This document shows, in pieces, positions 49,157-60,289 of a stretch of 64,000 nt of DNA. A program made the translations under genes and the position numbers. Location: contig NC_079202.1 in assembly GCF_026745355.1 (NCBI RefSeq), forward strand, positions 31,554,702 to 31,618,701. Reading direction: 5' to 3'. Below the pieces are notes generated by a model. The model ran no database searches, was not told where the DNA came from, and saw only the letters and a program-made list of their open reading frames with translations. The stretch comes from Beta vulgaris subsp. vulgaris (Eukaryota > Streptophyta > Magnoliopsida > Caryophyllales > Amaranthaceae). How positions within the stretch are numbered: the stretch's first letter is position 1; the number at the start of each line of letters is the position of its first letter.

Positions 49157-49493
49157 TGAAGACATAGCTATAGCTACTATTCTCTCAATGTTTGCACTAA
49201 ATGATCATATCTTTTCATTCATTTCTTGTGTCCCATTACAACCTAAGACTCATGTCTTTTATAGGCAATAAAACATAAACCTAGCTGAGAAATGCAGCCA
49301 TTCACAGAGTGACACTTAATTACATAAGCAAACAAAATAAACGGGACCACAGTAATCATATGGTACAAACACCTATAATGATTTACTATCAACTGATCAT
49401 TGTGCAGAGATGCAGAGGTAGTGGTAGAGCACCTTCTGCCTTAGACACTATGTGGACTGGGCCTTGTCCATGTAATACCATAGTGTCACAATA
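49157..49493 (-). repeat. 5' LTR of the copia element
   Basis: 337 bp. Against 43704-44042 I count five substitutions (four transitions) and two 1-base length differences in homopolymers. Confidence 0.95.
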
Positions 49494-50280
49494 ACCATGA
49501 TGGTTGTTCCTCTTGTTCACCAGTAACAATGACATAATCCGTCATGTCACTACCATTGACGACATTGCTACCAACAATACTACTATCTTCCGAGTTATTA
49601 ACAATAATCTGATCACTTGGTTGTTGTTGTTCTTCCTCTTGTTTTGCATAATTCGCTATGATAATCACGTTATTATTATTACTACTACTACCATGACAAG
49701 AACGAGGTTGTGCTTGTACACATCTTAAACGAATCATCACTCTATTTTTGTTTTTGACTATGCGATTAGCCTTCACTATCTTGGCAATCTTACATACCAC
49801 TAAATTCTTCTTCTTTTCATCAATACACTCCGGTATAAGCTCTTGTTTTAAAGAACACTCATGCATATTCCATTCCTCCGTCTTATTATCATCTTTCGTT
49901 TCTGATACAAACCTGAAATATTTATCATACCCTATAACTTCACCATGATCATCAAGAATTGTCTTGGGATACTCACTATGCCACTTTCCAATTTTTTCAA
50001 TATTTCTTACGTAGTTTCTTCCATTCTTACTATCTTTGTCACTAACTTTCTTCAATGTAGTATAAAAGTAACGTTCGATTTTATATTCGTCATCGTTGTG
50101 TTGCAAGTCTTGAAATAACTCAGATGGATGACAACTATAGATATCAGCTTCACTTATATTATTGCTTGGAGGTAGATTTTCTAAATCACCAAAAACTATA
50201 GGTTTAAGATATTTGATAAGAATTACTTGACTTGTGGGTTGGAACTTGAAGCCGGCCGGAACAGTAAAAGTGTTCATCAT
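49494..50280 (-). pseudogene. NAC-like transcription factor gene, 5' part with NAC domain
   Basis: From an ATG at 50278-50280 the product opens 'MMNTFTVPAGFKFQPTSQVI', the NAC subdomain A (usual form LPPGFRFHPTDEEL). Later subdomains show as 'DIYSCHPSELFQ', 'RYFYTTLKKVSDKD', 'IGKWHSEYP', 'GEVIGYDKYFRFVS', 'EEWNMHECSL' and 'VVCKIAKIVKANR'. The domain covers residues 1 to about 175 and diverges from canonical plant NACs; many DNA-contact residues are altered. The segment is intronless, while most NAC genes have two introns. A basic, Asn-rich linker leads to the first tail repeat at 49510-49630, where the copia element inserted at 49494. With the insertion the full protein cannot be made; a truncated NAC-domain protein is possible. 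Confidence 0.88.
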
Positions 50281-50454
50281 TACGTTGTCGGCGCGATGCG
50301 GTCGTGGTTAGACTAGTGGTGGTAGTCTTGGTGGTGGTGTTAATGGTGGTTCTTGAGGTTGTGTGTAGGCGGTGATGCTAGATGAAAGAGAGAGATTAGA
50401 GAGTCAAAAACTTTTGGACAATAAGCTAATAAAATGTTTAAGGTGTAGCTGGTG

Positions 50455-50464
50455 CTTTATATAG
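50455..50464 (-). promoter_or_regulatory. TATA box of the NAC-like gene
   Basis: The minus strand has CTATATAAAG about 175 bases upstream of the ATG, a good plant TATA box with a plausible 5' UTR between. Confidence 0.65.
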
Positions 50465-50948
50465 TGCAACAAAATTAATCCAACAACAAATCGGAATAGG
50501 AATACTCTAACTTGGGCGTAATGGCCAATTGGATAAGATATGTTAAGAAGATATATATTATCGTGATGATTCCATAATTTTGTCTAAATAGTAAGTCTGA
50601 ATGTTGTAAGAGAATTCTACTTATAGAGTTAGCTTAATCTCAACCATCCTCGTAGAGTTCTCGTATAACTCTAGAGAATTCGGACTCCTAAATAAACAAG
50701 GTACGTGATCGATCTTATTTACAAAAAAATATTCTAAAAAAATAACTTATTTTTAATGTCGAAGAGCTTGCATATACCTGAATGGAGGTACTTGTTCCAT
50801 CCGAATTGGCAAGTATTGTCTCATTAAGAAGTTGTCTCAAAGAATGGTAACACATTAGACTTCACGAGGCTTTATTTCCCAGTCGGAGGGTTGTATTTTT
50901 TTTGTTCAATAAACAGTTCATATGTATCTTGTATACACTAATTTGCTA

Positions 50949-51213
50949 CTCCCTCTGTTTCATTTTAATTGTTACACTTTGATATTTTATACTATTGACA
51001 AATTTCACTTTAACCATCATTTGTGATTTATACGCCGATGAAAATATAGTCATGTCAGATCTTGTTAGATTCATCATAACATGTATTTTATTAATATGCA
51101 TGTATTTTTTTTATAATTTTTACAAATACAAAACTAAAGATATATGTTCTTAAAGTTTTGTATTGACATGCGTGAAAAGTGTAAGTGTGTAGATTAAAAT
51201 GAACTGAAGAGAG
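50949..51213. mobile_element. Stowaway-type MITE (about 265 bp)
   Basis: Left end CTCCCTCTGTTTCATTTTAA, right end with 'TTAAAATGAACTGAAGAGAG', TA flanks on both sides. The stem continues with TTACACTTT/AAAGTGTAA. It lies about 670 bp upstream of the NAC start codon. Confidence 0.88.
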
Positions 51214-51540
51214 TACTTCTTAACGGAAAATGCATAGTTTTGTTCTTTTTTTTTTCTAATGAACAATGATAGAAAATTGTACATTTGAAACTTGGAGTCT
51301 TTAAAACAAGACTCAAAATGACATTAATTTATCTTTGCCTTTGCGTACATGGTATAAATTTAAAATATGGCAGAGAATTTTTTTATATAGAATGTAACTG
51401 ATTGGATCATATATTATCATCTATTTGCAACAACTTAAGAGATATTATTTTATAAGAAGCAACAATGCCTCCCTGAAGTTCTGCCTTGAATTCTACTATC
51501 ATTTTAGCATGAAATCACACACACTATTCATGGCAACGAT

Positions 51541-52449
51541 TAGGGGTGGGAATGAGCCAAGCCTGCTCGCGAACTATTTGAGTTCGGCTCGGTCAAAGTT
51601 CGGCTCAAATGGGCTCGACTTGAGTTCGGGTTCGGCTTGATATATAAACGAGCCAAGCCCAAGCCGTCTATGGGTCGCTCGAAAGCTCGTGATCATGCTC
51701 GAAAACTTCTTATTACTTACGTAATATTTATGCAAATTATTAAGTGTCCCACATCGATTTCGAAGACAAACAACACCCTTATTTTCCCTTACTTATTGTT
51801 TGACATGTCTAACTTTTCTTGATAAAGGTTATTTATACTTTGACAATATTTGACAATTTATAGGCTGCGCAAATCTTATAAGCTTCTAACATATAACTTA
51901 AATACTATCTAATTATTATGCAATATAAAATTATTACGATCCACTAAGGTAGCTGAAAAGTTTATCTCAGAATGGGTGGTGGGGATATTTTAGAAACTGA
52001 AGTAGTTTACAAATCCTCTAGGCCAAGGCTCGTAGCTAGATGATTTTGCTTTTTAACTTCCATATGTCTCACATCGAAGGAATAACAAGTGTATTGGAAA
52101 TTCAGCACTATAAATATGGGTGTACCAACATATGTTTCGATAGTTTTAGATGTTGGATCTAGCTTAGTTGTTGGGACTGACTCTTCAACATCTAAATCTT
52201 TGATGAATAAAAGATTTGAGTTGACAATATTAAGTTGGGTTGTAGAATTTCAAAGCCTGATTTTCTAAGTCCAACGAAGTCAGTTTTGAGTAGCGCCTTA
52301 AACGAGCTCGAGCCAAACCTCACATTCAAAGACACGAGCTCGAGCCGAGCTCTGTTTTTTAGGCTCGACGAGCCTTGACCTTGAGTCGAGCCTTGTTTTC
52401 GAAACTCGAGCTCAATTCAAGTCTCACACTATTCGGGCTCGGCTCATTA
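51541..52449. mobile_element. hAT-like non-autonomous element with reiterated GAGCTCG/GGCTCG words
   Basis: It begins TAGGGGTGGGAATGAGCC, a common terminus of plant hAT-derived MITEs. It ends with GGGCTCGGCTCATT, the inverted counterpart, but the last bases of the right terminus seem lost. Both ends are full of 'GAGTTCGGCTC' and 'CGAGCTCGAGCC' words. The middle (51740-52250) is different and holds snRNA-type promoter motifs. No transposase is encoded. Confidence 0.65.
52066..52116 (+). promoter_or_regulatory. snRNA-type promoter motif: USE-like element plus TATA
   Basis: GTCTCACATCG (one change from the plant upstream sequence element RTCCCACATCG) is followed after 32 bases by TATAAATA. This spacing is that of Pol II snRNA genes in plants. 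A perfect GTCCCACATCG also lies at 51746-51756 without a TATA at that distance. No snRNA sequence follows. Confidence 0.4.
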
Positions 52450-52699
52450 AAAGGTTTATATCAAGTGATGATATTACTAAACATAACATCACATTTTGTA
52501 TTTTACTAGGGAGATAAACCGATACAGCCAATAACATATTTTTTTGGTTATGCTATATGCACTTTATGAGTTGCACATTAAACGTAAATACACTAACTTA
52601 AATTGAAATAAATTAAGAATTATGAAAAAATTATGCATCAACCGGTGCAATAAATGATCAATTAATACATTTTTTTCCATTTTAAGTATCTTATATACC

Positions 52700-53015
52700 G
52701 TCGCAAGGCAACTGATGCAGAGTGTTCGGCCTGTTCCAAGGCAATTGGTGGGGAGTATTGGGCCTGTTCTAAGGCAATTGGTGCATAGTGTTTGGCCTGT
52801 TCCAAGGCAATTGATGTGGAATGTTTGGCCTGTTCCAAGGCAATTGATGTGGAGTGTTTGTCCTGTTCCAAGACAATTGGTGCGGAGTGTTTTGTCTGTT
52901 CCACGGTAATTGATAGTGTTTGGCTTATTCAAAGGCAATTGATGCGGAGTGTTTGGCCTGTTCCAAGGCAATTAATGCAGAGTGTTCGGCATGTTCCAAG
53001 GCAACTGATGCGGTT
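52700..53015. repeat. 33-bp minisatellite, array 1 (about 9 units)
   Basis: Unit 'GTGTTTGGCCTGTTCCAAGG' continuing 'CAATTGATGTGGA'. As 33 is a multiple of three, several frames stay open and give spurious repetitive peptides such as 'ACSKAIDVECL'. Confidence 0.95.
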
Positions 53016-55859
53016 GACTTAAAGTGGTCCGTAGACCTAACGGTTTGTGTTTCGTCATTGATTTTTACGAGTATTTGTTGTTGCTTGAGCAATGTATGCT
53101 GAAAATGTATAAAGTGGCAAGATTGTAATTTTGATAGTTCTTTGAGTTTTCGCGCTTAGTGCCGTGACGAACATTTCAATGCACATTGAGTTAAGCGTGT
53201 GGGCTCCACGTGATTAAAAAGCCCCCAAGCATGTTGTACAAGATTGTGCGCCAGATGCACAGTCTCGCGCTTGGTGTGGGATGCTCCACTGGATGCAGTT
53301 TGCTGCGTGCGATGTCGTCATGAACATTTGGATTCATAAGGAGTTGAGAATGTGGGCCCCACTTGGCTAAGAAGCCCCCAAGTGTTTGGTAGAGGCTTAT
53401 GCAAAGGAAGGAGAAGCCTGCCCTTGGCGCTGCATATTGCGCTGGACGCAGTTTGCTGCGTGTGGCTTAACATTGTCATTGCGTTGGATGCACCATGTAT
53501 TTAGGCTTTGTCTTCATTTTTAAATTGTAATGGTCCACAGACCTTGACATAGTATAACTCGTATAGAGTCGTTCAATATTAGGTGGCTGAGAATATGAAT
53601 AACACAAAAAAAATATACAGACAAACAAATAGGGGACAAACACGTGTCCCGTGATGTGGGTGCTAGTGTATGGATAGGACAGGCTTGACCTATAAAGAGT
53701 GACCACTAGTACTCTAGAGTTAAAGGTGCTATCGTGTGTGCATATGTGTGTATGTGTATGTATGATTCGATGATTGGCGTTAGAATCCTATGGCTAAGTA
53801 CGAAGGATGCAATGCTTGACACAATGTTTGGACGATGCTGAGATGCAATGCAAATGCAAAGATGTGACATTATGGCTGAGATATGACACTAATGCGGATG
53901 ATATGATGTGATCGTTCCATTAGGAGCTCAAATTTTCGTTTAGAAAACTGTTTGAAAGAGGATAAATGGGAAACCCTAAGAATGATCCACTTAGGTTATT
54001 TTTATTCGAAATGTGTTGTAGTTGTTACGAGCCTGAGGGAGCCCGTAAAACAATTATGATATTGTATATGTCTAGAGCCCACAATCTTTTGTATGGAATC
54101 GTAATGAAATCCTGATCTTTAATGCAGCCAATGGATTATATGTTCGATTTGGAATACGTTTTACAACGAGATTTTATAGCGCTTGAATTGTATATGCTTC
54201 GAGGTTTGTATGTGAAGGGCCTAAGTGAGCCTGTGAATAGGTGCAATGTTGTATTTGTGCGGGTTTAAAACCCACATATATGGACTTGTAATGAAGTCCT
54301 TCAATAGGTCTGGAAGCCTACTATTTTCTTGATGGACAAGTGATGAAGCCTCCTAGTAAGATGGAGTTGATGACGGATCCAACTTGACTGCTTGATTTTC
54401 AAGATATCTCGTCTCGCTTTGCGGAAGCTTCAACTAAAGATTACATTTACGGTTCCTAAGGTGAAAAAGATGAGAAAGGCCAAAGAAAGGAACACTCGAA
54501 AGATGAGGCGCGGTCAAAGCGCTGAGTGTTGACACGTTATGTTAAGGTTGGCTTAGAAGCGAGAATGTAGTTAAGAAAAAGAAATTGATTATAATAAGAA
54601 AAGTCGGAGTCATAATGAATCGACTCACGCAATGTGATAGGCTAATGATGCAGGTTTGAATCCCAATCTATGTTCCAAGGGTAGGGATGAGCATTTGAAA
54701 TTCTTGATATGGATGGTCGCGCTTTTCTCATGGGCCTAGGCGAGCCTTAAAAAATATGTTTTTAATTACAATGGTCGTGCCTCGAAAGAGGTTGCCTACA
54801 TATCCATGATGGAATCAGGTTAGTCGTAGCTCTTAATATTTTAATTGGTGGCCGAGCATTTTGCTTTGGAGCCATTTGTAATGAATTAAGCATGTAATTA
54901 AGCATTAATTTGGAAGAGGTCTTTGGAAAGGGTGGATAATGATGCTGGTTTGGTTTGAAGCGATCTGACCTCATGGTGAGGTTTCCTACGTATCATTAGT
55001 AGAATCAGACCATTCGTACTTCAGGATGATGAATGAGAAGGTGCCATGACTTTTGCCTAAGTCGCTCTTATGGGTTTTTGACCTAGCAGGCTTTGGTTTA
55101 TCATTTGTGGCTTATCGTGATACGATATGCATGGTTATTGATTGTTTAACAAAGGTATGATTGGGCTTGTAATGGTTTTGGTTGCGGAGGTCAAGGCCAA
55201 TTGGTTAGAGTTTTGAGTTGAAGGCTTTGAAAGAAATACCTTTGACAAAGCTGTTGATGGGTTTATTTGCAACACTTATTTTTTTATATATTTTACAATT
55301 TCTGTATCATTTTTTTTCTTTTGCTTTTTATTTTTTTCTTTGATTTTTTTTGTTGATGCTCTTTTTTTACTTACCCTTTATTTTGAATTGTTGTCAAATG
55401 CACTTACCATTAGGTCGGTTAGAGAGCGCGAGTGTTATGTATTTAGGTTGAAGTGGAGGAATAGTTGTAGGGAAAGGGAGGAATGCCTCTTTTATATATG
55501 CCATTTTGTTCATTGCCTTAATTTCAATAGTCATGAGAATTAGAAATTCATTTCTTTTAAGGTGGCAAGCTTGATTTTCATTGATGTTCATTAGTACAAG
55601 GTTAGAAAAGAAATACTCATTTATTAATTGAAAATTATGAGTACATCCAATAAAAATGCAAATCCTATATCAAAATGGGAAAAACAAGAGAGATCAAATA
55701 GAAAATGGAATCCTAAGTTTAGACTCCTACGTCACGTGACGAGACAGCTTCATTACTTTGATCTTCATGAGTTCTCTTTCTAAATGAAAAGAAAAGAAGT
55801 ATATTTGTTTCGTATTGATTGGACCTAAGCGAGTCCAAATGCTTTAATGAGTGATTCAA

Positions 55860-56620
55860 CTCAGAGATATGTCTCCTTCTATGACATTATCTTCAGTGTT
55901 TTTTAGTAATTCATTCTCAAGTGGATACCCACATTATATACTCTTGTGAAGCTATCAAGACCCAAATATTTGAGATGGTTTTTGTATGTAAGGAGGAGGT
56001 TAGAAACGAATATTCATACCAAGTCTTTTTCTGTAGGCCTTGATACCATATTGGCTGATTTCTCTCTCCACCTATTTTGATAAGTGGTAAAACCTTCATT
56101 TTCACCTTGTTTAAGAACCTCGAGTTCTCTAAGGAGGTTTGCATTTGTGCGTTCGATCCATATTGTTTCATGAAAGCAATAGTGATGCTTTCCCAAGTTT
56201 CAGTTTTCTTAGGGTAGGGGGTAATAGAACCAATTTTGGCAGATTGGGTCCAACGACATCGGGAATACCATTGAGTAAAGTTCAGGGTCAACGGATTTGA
56301 TGATCATGGTTGCACGGAAGTTCCTTAAATGATACTTTGGATTATTAGTTGATTTAAATTTAAGGATGTCAGTTGTAGAGAACTCTTCAGGAAGTTTCCT
56401 TTCCAATTTGGTGTTATCAATGGGCTCAACATAGGAATTTGCATTGGTTACCATATGAAAAACACTCTCTATTGTCTTGTTGAATCCAAGAGATTCACCA
56501 GACTCAATTTTCTCAAGCCTTATAGCTATTTCTTCCATCATGCTAGACAACTTGGCTAAAGCTCTAGCCATTTCAGCAATCAAGTTGTTGCTCGTTATTC
56601 GATGGAATACCCATTTCAAT
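55860..56620 (-). pseudogene. Tat/Ogre-type gag remnant
   Basis: The minus strand encodes, with frame changes, a coiled N-terminus 'MARALAKLSSMMEEIAIRLE', 'LPEEFSTTDILKFKSTNNPK', 'HLRNFRATMIIKSVDPEL', a central 'WESITIAFMKQYGSNAQMQT' and 'LKQGENEGFTTYQNRWREKS'. This is the retrotransposon gag domain of the Tat lineage. It ends near 'YIQKPSQIFG'-like remnants at 55950. Indels near 56215 and 56105 break the frame. Confidence 0.8.
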
Positions 56621-57084
56621 GTCGCTTGATTTCTACATAGATCATCAGTAGAAACTTAGAGATAGAACGATGATGGAGAGAGAGAAATAGAGTGAAAGAA
56701 TGTATGTTTGTTTAAAAGTTGAGCTTCTAGGAACAAATCTGAATATCCTAAATGAATGATGATTTTTTTGGCTTTTTTTTTTCTATGGATGCACCTAGAC
56801 CTAACCCACATATGCATGACTCTTTTGGATGCACCTAGAGCTAATGTATGTATGCATGACTCAATCTATGCGTTCGAACCTGTAAAGGCTGCCTACATAT
56901 CCCAAAAGAGAGAATCTGATCACTTGTAGTTCATGACTACTAAATGCAGAATGCATGAGATGAAATGGAGAGTATGAATGCAATGAGACATCTAAATGCC
57001 TATGAACTCTAATTATGCATGAAGTGTATGCACTATGCAATGTAGAGGGACTCTTGCATGAATACGGTCCTGATTGATATGAAG

Positions 57085-57560
57085 TTCTATTGACTTTAGA
57101 ATCCTAGACTTGATATATAGACTTCTAATGACGTTAAAGAATTCTAGATTTGACGAACTTTCGAGGATTCTAGGCTCCAAATATTCATGAAACTCTAGTA
57201 GACCTAGACTCCTAAAGTGAATGAAACTCTAGTAGACCTAGACTCCTAAAATAGATGGAATTCTAAAGGATTTAGACTCCTAATATGAATGGAACTCTAA
57301 TGGGTTGAGACTCCTAAGATGGAAAGAATTCTAATGATTTTAGACTCCTATCATGCATGGACTTTCTACGGATTATTGATTTATAAGATGACAAGAATTT
57401 TAACGACCCTAGACTTCTTAGATGGGTTAGACAGGGTTCAGACTCCTAACATGGATAGAGTTAGATGGGGTGAAGAAGTCTAAATGGAATGAAACTTGAT
57501 GAACCTAGACATTTGGGTCAGACGGACTTCTAATGTAAGTTAAAATTCCAAAGTGGATGA
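57085..57560. repeat. Degenerate tandem repeat of about 36-40 bp
   Basis: Units around 'AGACTCCTAA.ATGAATGGAA', 'CTCTAATGG' recur about twelve times with much variation, in the leader of the Tat-like element. Confidence 0.7.
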
Positions 57561-58723
57561 CACTTTTAAAAACAAGATAAACACTAAACGGAATCCTAGA
57601 TGATGTGCACGTAAGGGATGGATAAGATACATAGAAAGATAGGATAGAGAAAAGGATGAATTTTCAAAAAAGATATGGAATAGGAAAAAAGATGGAGATT
57701 TTTTTTTTGAATAAAAAGGTAGAGATAGAATTTTTGAAGTAGATAACAGATTGAAGATGAGATGAAATTTTGAAAAAAAGGGAGAATGATATTTTTGAAA
57801 AAAAAGAAAGATGAGAGATATAGTTTCCAAAAGCTGTATAAAATTTTCGAAATAGATAGGAGATTAGAGATTGAAAATATTTTTTTGAGATGGATTTTTT
57901 TAGAACTAAAAATAAAAGAAAAGAATGAAGTGGTACAAAAAGATAGGAAAGAATATTAGATTTCCTAGAATCACAAGAAACATGAACCACTTGAAACGAC
58001 ATGCAAGTAAAAACAAGCGAGCAAGCAATCAAATGGGTCGAACGCAGGAAAAAGAGAGGGACATGCGGATGGCGTTAGGAATTTCGTCAGACGCAGCACA
58101 TTGCGCACGGCGTGAGGAATTAGCGTGGGACACAACCTAACTGTGCGGAGCACGCGTCAGCAATTTCGCACGCCAGTCATATTTAGTCTCGTTTTTTCGC
58201 GTGAATTCGTTCAATAGTTTTGACTCAAAAATCTATAATAACGAAACATTTAGAGGCACTCACACGCAAGTATGCAAGAGTAGTATAATAATATGCAAAG
58301 TTCTCAACCTAAAGTTCAGTTCTACATTCAATTATGGTCAGGTTTAAGTTAAGGCTGAAAGGGTCCATGACTAAGAGATTCATCCCACGCTTCGTACCCC
58401 TGCATAAAGAGGTGGCCATGTGTAAGACGTACTCCAGTTCTCAAGTCAGGAACAAGAGAACAATGCCATGGTTGGGTAGGTTTGCTTATGACTAAGATCC
58501 AACACTATCGCTCAGTAAGCTTTTTGGAAGGACAAAACGCAAACCCCCCGGGCTAACCTTACACATAGAACATGTGCTAATGAGGCAAGGTAGATTGTTC
58601 TTATAGTGCCTGAAAAATAGCCATGCATATGCAAAACAATGTATTATTCAAAGGCATACAAGGAGAATGAATCGTATTTTTCAAGTTTCACGCGCTCATT
58701 TACAAAATAAATTTTTTAATACG

Positions 58724-58739
58724 ACCCTAGTGGAGTCGC
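58724..58739 (-). other. Tat/Ogre primer-binding site, tRNA-Arg type
   Basis: The minus strand reads GGCGACTCCACTAGGG, matching the TGGCGACTCC.CTGGGG site typical of Tat/Ogre elements, 10 bases inside the LTR end at 58750. Confidence 0.8.
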
Positions 58740-58749
58740 CGCAAATTTA

Positions 58750-60046
58750 GTGATAAGTTATTATGCAATCAATTTACAAGGAAGCTAGCATGTTGTCCAA
58801 ATTAATCTGATTAATGTTAGAACAATTCTTTAGGTCTTGTTTAGTAATAATAACATGTGGGTGATAAAAGCAATAACGCGGGACACTCATATAATATGTA
58901 TAGAACAATCATATAATAACATGAATATTATATGCAGAAATAAGAGAAAAAGATGTTAGAATTTACAAAGAGACGCGATTATTACATAAAAACCTACATC
59001 ATGAACAAAAACGGTTGGTAACTTCAATAAAATAAAATATAATAATTCAAGCATCTTCAGATTATACCTACGCGGTATATATCTGAGAGCGTAATGACCT
59101 TCAGGCGAAGCAATCTTAGAACCAGGAATATAGTATGAGTAATAACAGGAATCGATTTGAAAGATTGAAAGTGTTTGAATGTTTTCGTATTCGAGAGAAT
59201 TTGCGTTCATAAAGTAATAATTCTAAATCTGCCTTAGATTCGGGAAATCAGCCTGTATTTACAGGCAAAGAAACACATGCGCCTCACGCAAGCTCTGCAC
59301 CAGGCGCAGGCCTTTGTTGCAGGCGCAATGTCACGCGTCAGGCGCATATTGGCGCACTGATGTGGTCCACCCAGTTAAAAGATTACACGTGGAGACACAT
59401 TTTCGAAAAGATAAAGAAGCAGCTTGTCTCACACAAGACTTGCGCCAGGCACAAGACTCTATGTGAGTCACAAGTACACGTGTCAAGCGTTCATTGGCGC
59501 GTCTGACGCGATTTGCCCTATCGCACGTGGCGCGCTGAGCACATCCGTCGCGTCCGGCGCAGATTCTGAAATATTCGTTTTTATTCTACGTGTGCTTCTA
59601 AGATGCTAATTTTATCTCTAAAAATCTGGAGAGACACAATTATGTGTCTACAGTTAGTAAGAGATATTTAAAAATACTTTGGAAAAAGATTATTTTTATT
59701 AAAGATATTTTCAAAACACTTTGGGAAAAGATTATTTATATAAAAACTAATCAATAAAATTAATTAATTCTATTAATTAAGTTGGGCTTTCAAAAAAACT
59801 ATTTTTAAAAGGTTTTTAAAGATAGGACTTAAAAAACTTATCATCAAACGTTTTAGGAAGTGGGCTTATTAAAACTAGTTATAAATAGGTTTTTGGAAAT
59901 GAGTTAACAAAAAAGAGTTAGAAAATGGATTCGGGCTTCAAACATTTTATTTTAGACTCATTCTTTATTTTTTCTTCGATCTAGACCGATCGGAACAAGG
60001 TATTAGTCGTCATAGGATAACAAATGGGAAGACACGTGTGTCTACA
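58750..60046 (-). repeat. Tat-like LTR shared by two internal regions
   Basis: In element orientation it starts TGTAGACACACGTGTC (60046) and ends CTTATCA (58750). It is preceded by a polypurine tract and followed by a primer-binding site, so it is both a 3' and a 5' LTR. A second TGTAGACACA at 59652 could be an alternative start, giving a 0.9 kb LTR. Confidence 0.6.
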
Positions 60047-60060
60047 GAAGCCTCCACTTT
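60047..60060 (-). other. Polypurine tract before the Tat-like LTR
   Basis: The minus strand reads AAAGTGGAGGCTTC directly before TGTAGACAC, like the AAAAGTGGGGGC tract of this lineage. Confidence 0.6.
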
Positions 60061-60289
60061 GATTGAGGTTTGTAAAACAGAAAGTCAAAGTATACGTGTC
60101 GAGATGGAGAATGATTCTAGATGCTATGCAACCAAACATTACTCTTTTGTGCCGGTACCTGCAAAACAAGCAAAAGCTTCAGGAACAGACATGCGTGAAA
60201 CATATTTGCAAAGTAATTGTAAATTTGTAAAAAAATAAGATGATAAGTGGGAAAAAGAAATCATGAGCTATTATGTCTGGTTCATGTCG

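Larger units (their letters stand above)
43704..49493 (-). mobile_element. Young Ty1/copia retrotransposon inserted in the NAC-like gene
   Basis: LTRs at 43704-44042 and 49157-49493 flank gag-protease-integrase-RT-RNase H on the minus strand. The target duplication ACCAT is present at 43699-43703 and 49494-49498. The primer-binding site (tRNA-Met) lies at 49145-49156 and the polypurine tract at 44043-44057. Without the nested hAT element the length is about 5.2 kb. The short LTR and gag type suggest the Ale/Retrofit lineage (inferred). Six stops and one frameshift make it non-autonomous. The LTRs differ by five substitutions and two 1-base indels. Confidence 0.97.
51310..52550. repeat. Copy 2 of the direct repeat flanking the NAC gene, split by a hAT-like repeat
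   Basis: 51310-51530 and 52480-52550 together align with 40620-41000. The 0.9 kb between them is the inserted element at 51541-52449, which copy 1 lacks. Confidence 0.65.
52690..58739 (-). mobile_element. Tat/Ogre-like Ty3/gypsy internal region, deleted
   Basis: Reading on the minus strand: primer-binding site at 58724-58739, a long leader with degenerate repeats, a gag remnant (55860-56620), and a 3' region ending in the 33-bp minisatellite. Protease, RT and integrase are missing. The 3' part (52690-54110) is paralogous to 60290-61715, on the other side of the LTR at 58750-60046. The left end has no LTR and is truncated in the minisatellite. Confidence 0.6.

Noticed and set aside
52117..52260. 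An snRNA gene downstream of the USE-TATA pair
   Set aside because: No U1, U2, U4 or U5 5' end or Sm-site context could be recognised.
52662..53102. Repetitive open frames on both strands
   Set aside because: A 33-bp unit is divisible by three, so frames stay open by arithmetic; no start context or homology.
57540..58032. Phe/Ser-rich frames of 96-122 codons
   Set aside because: Product of A/G-rich low complexity read on the other strand.
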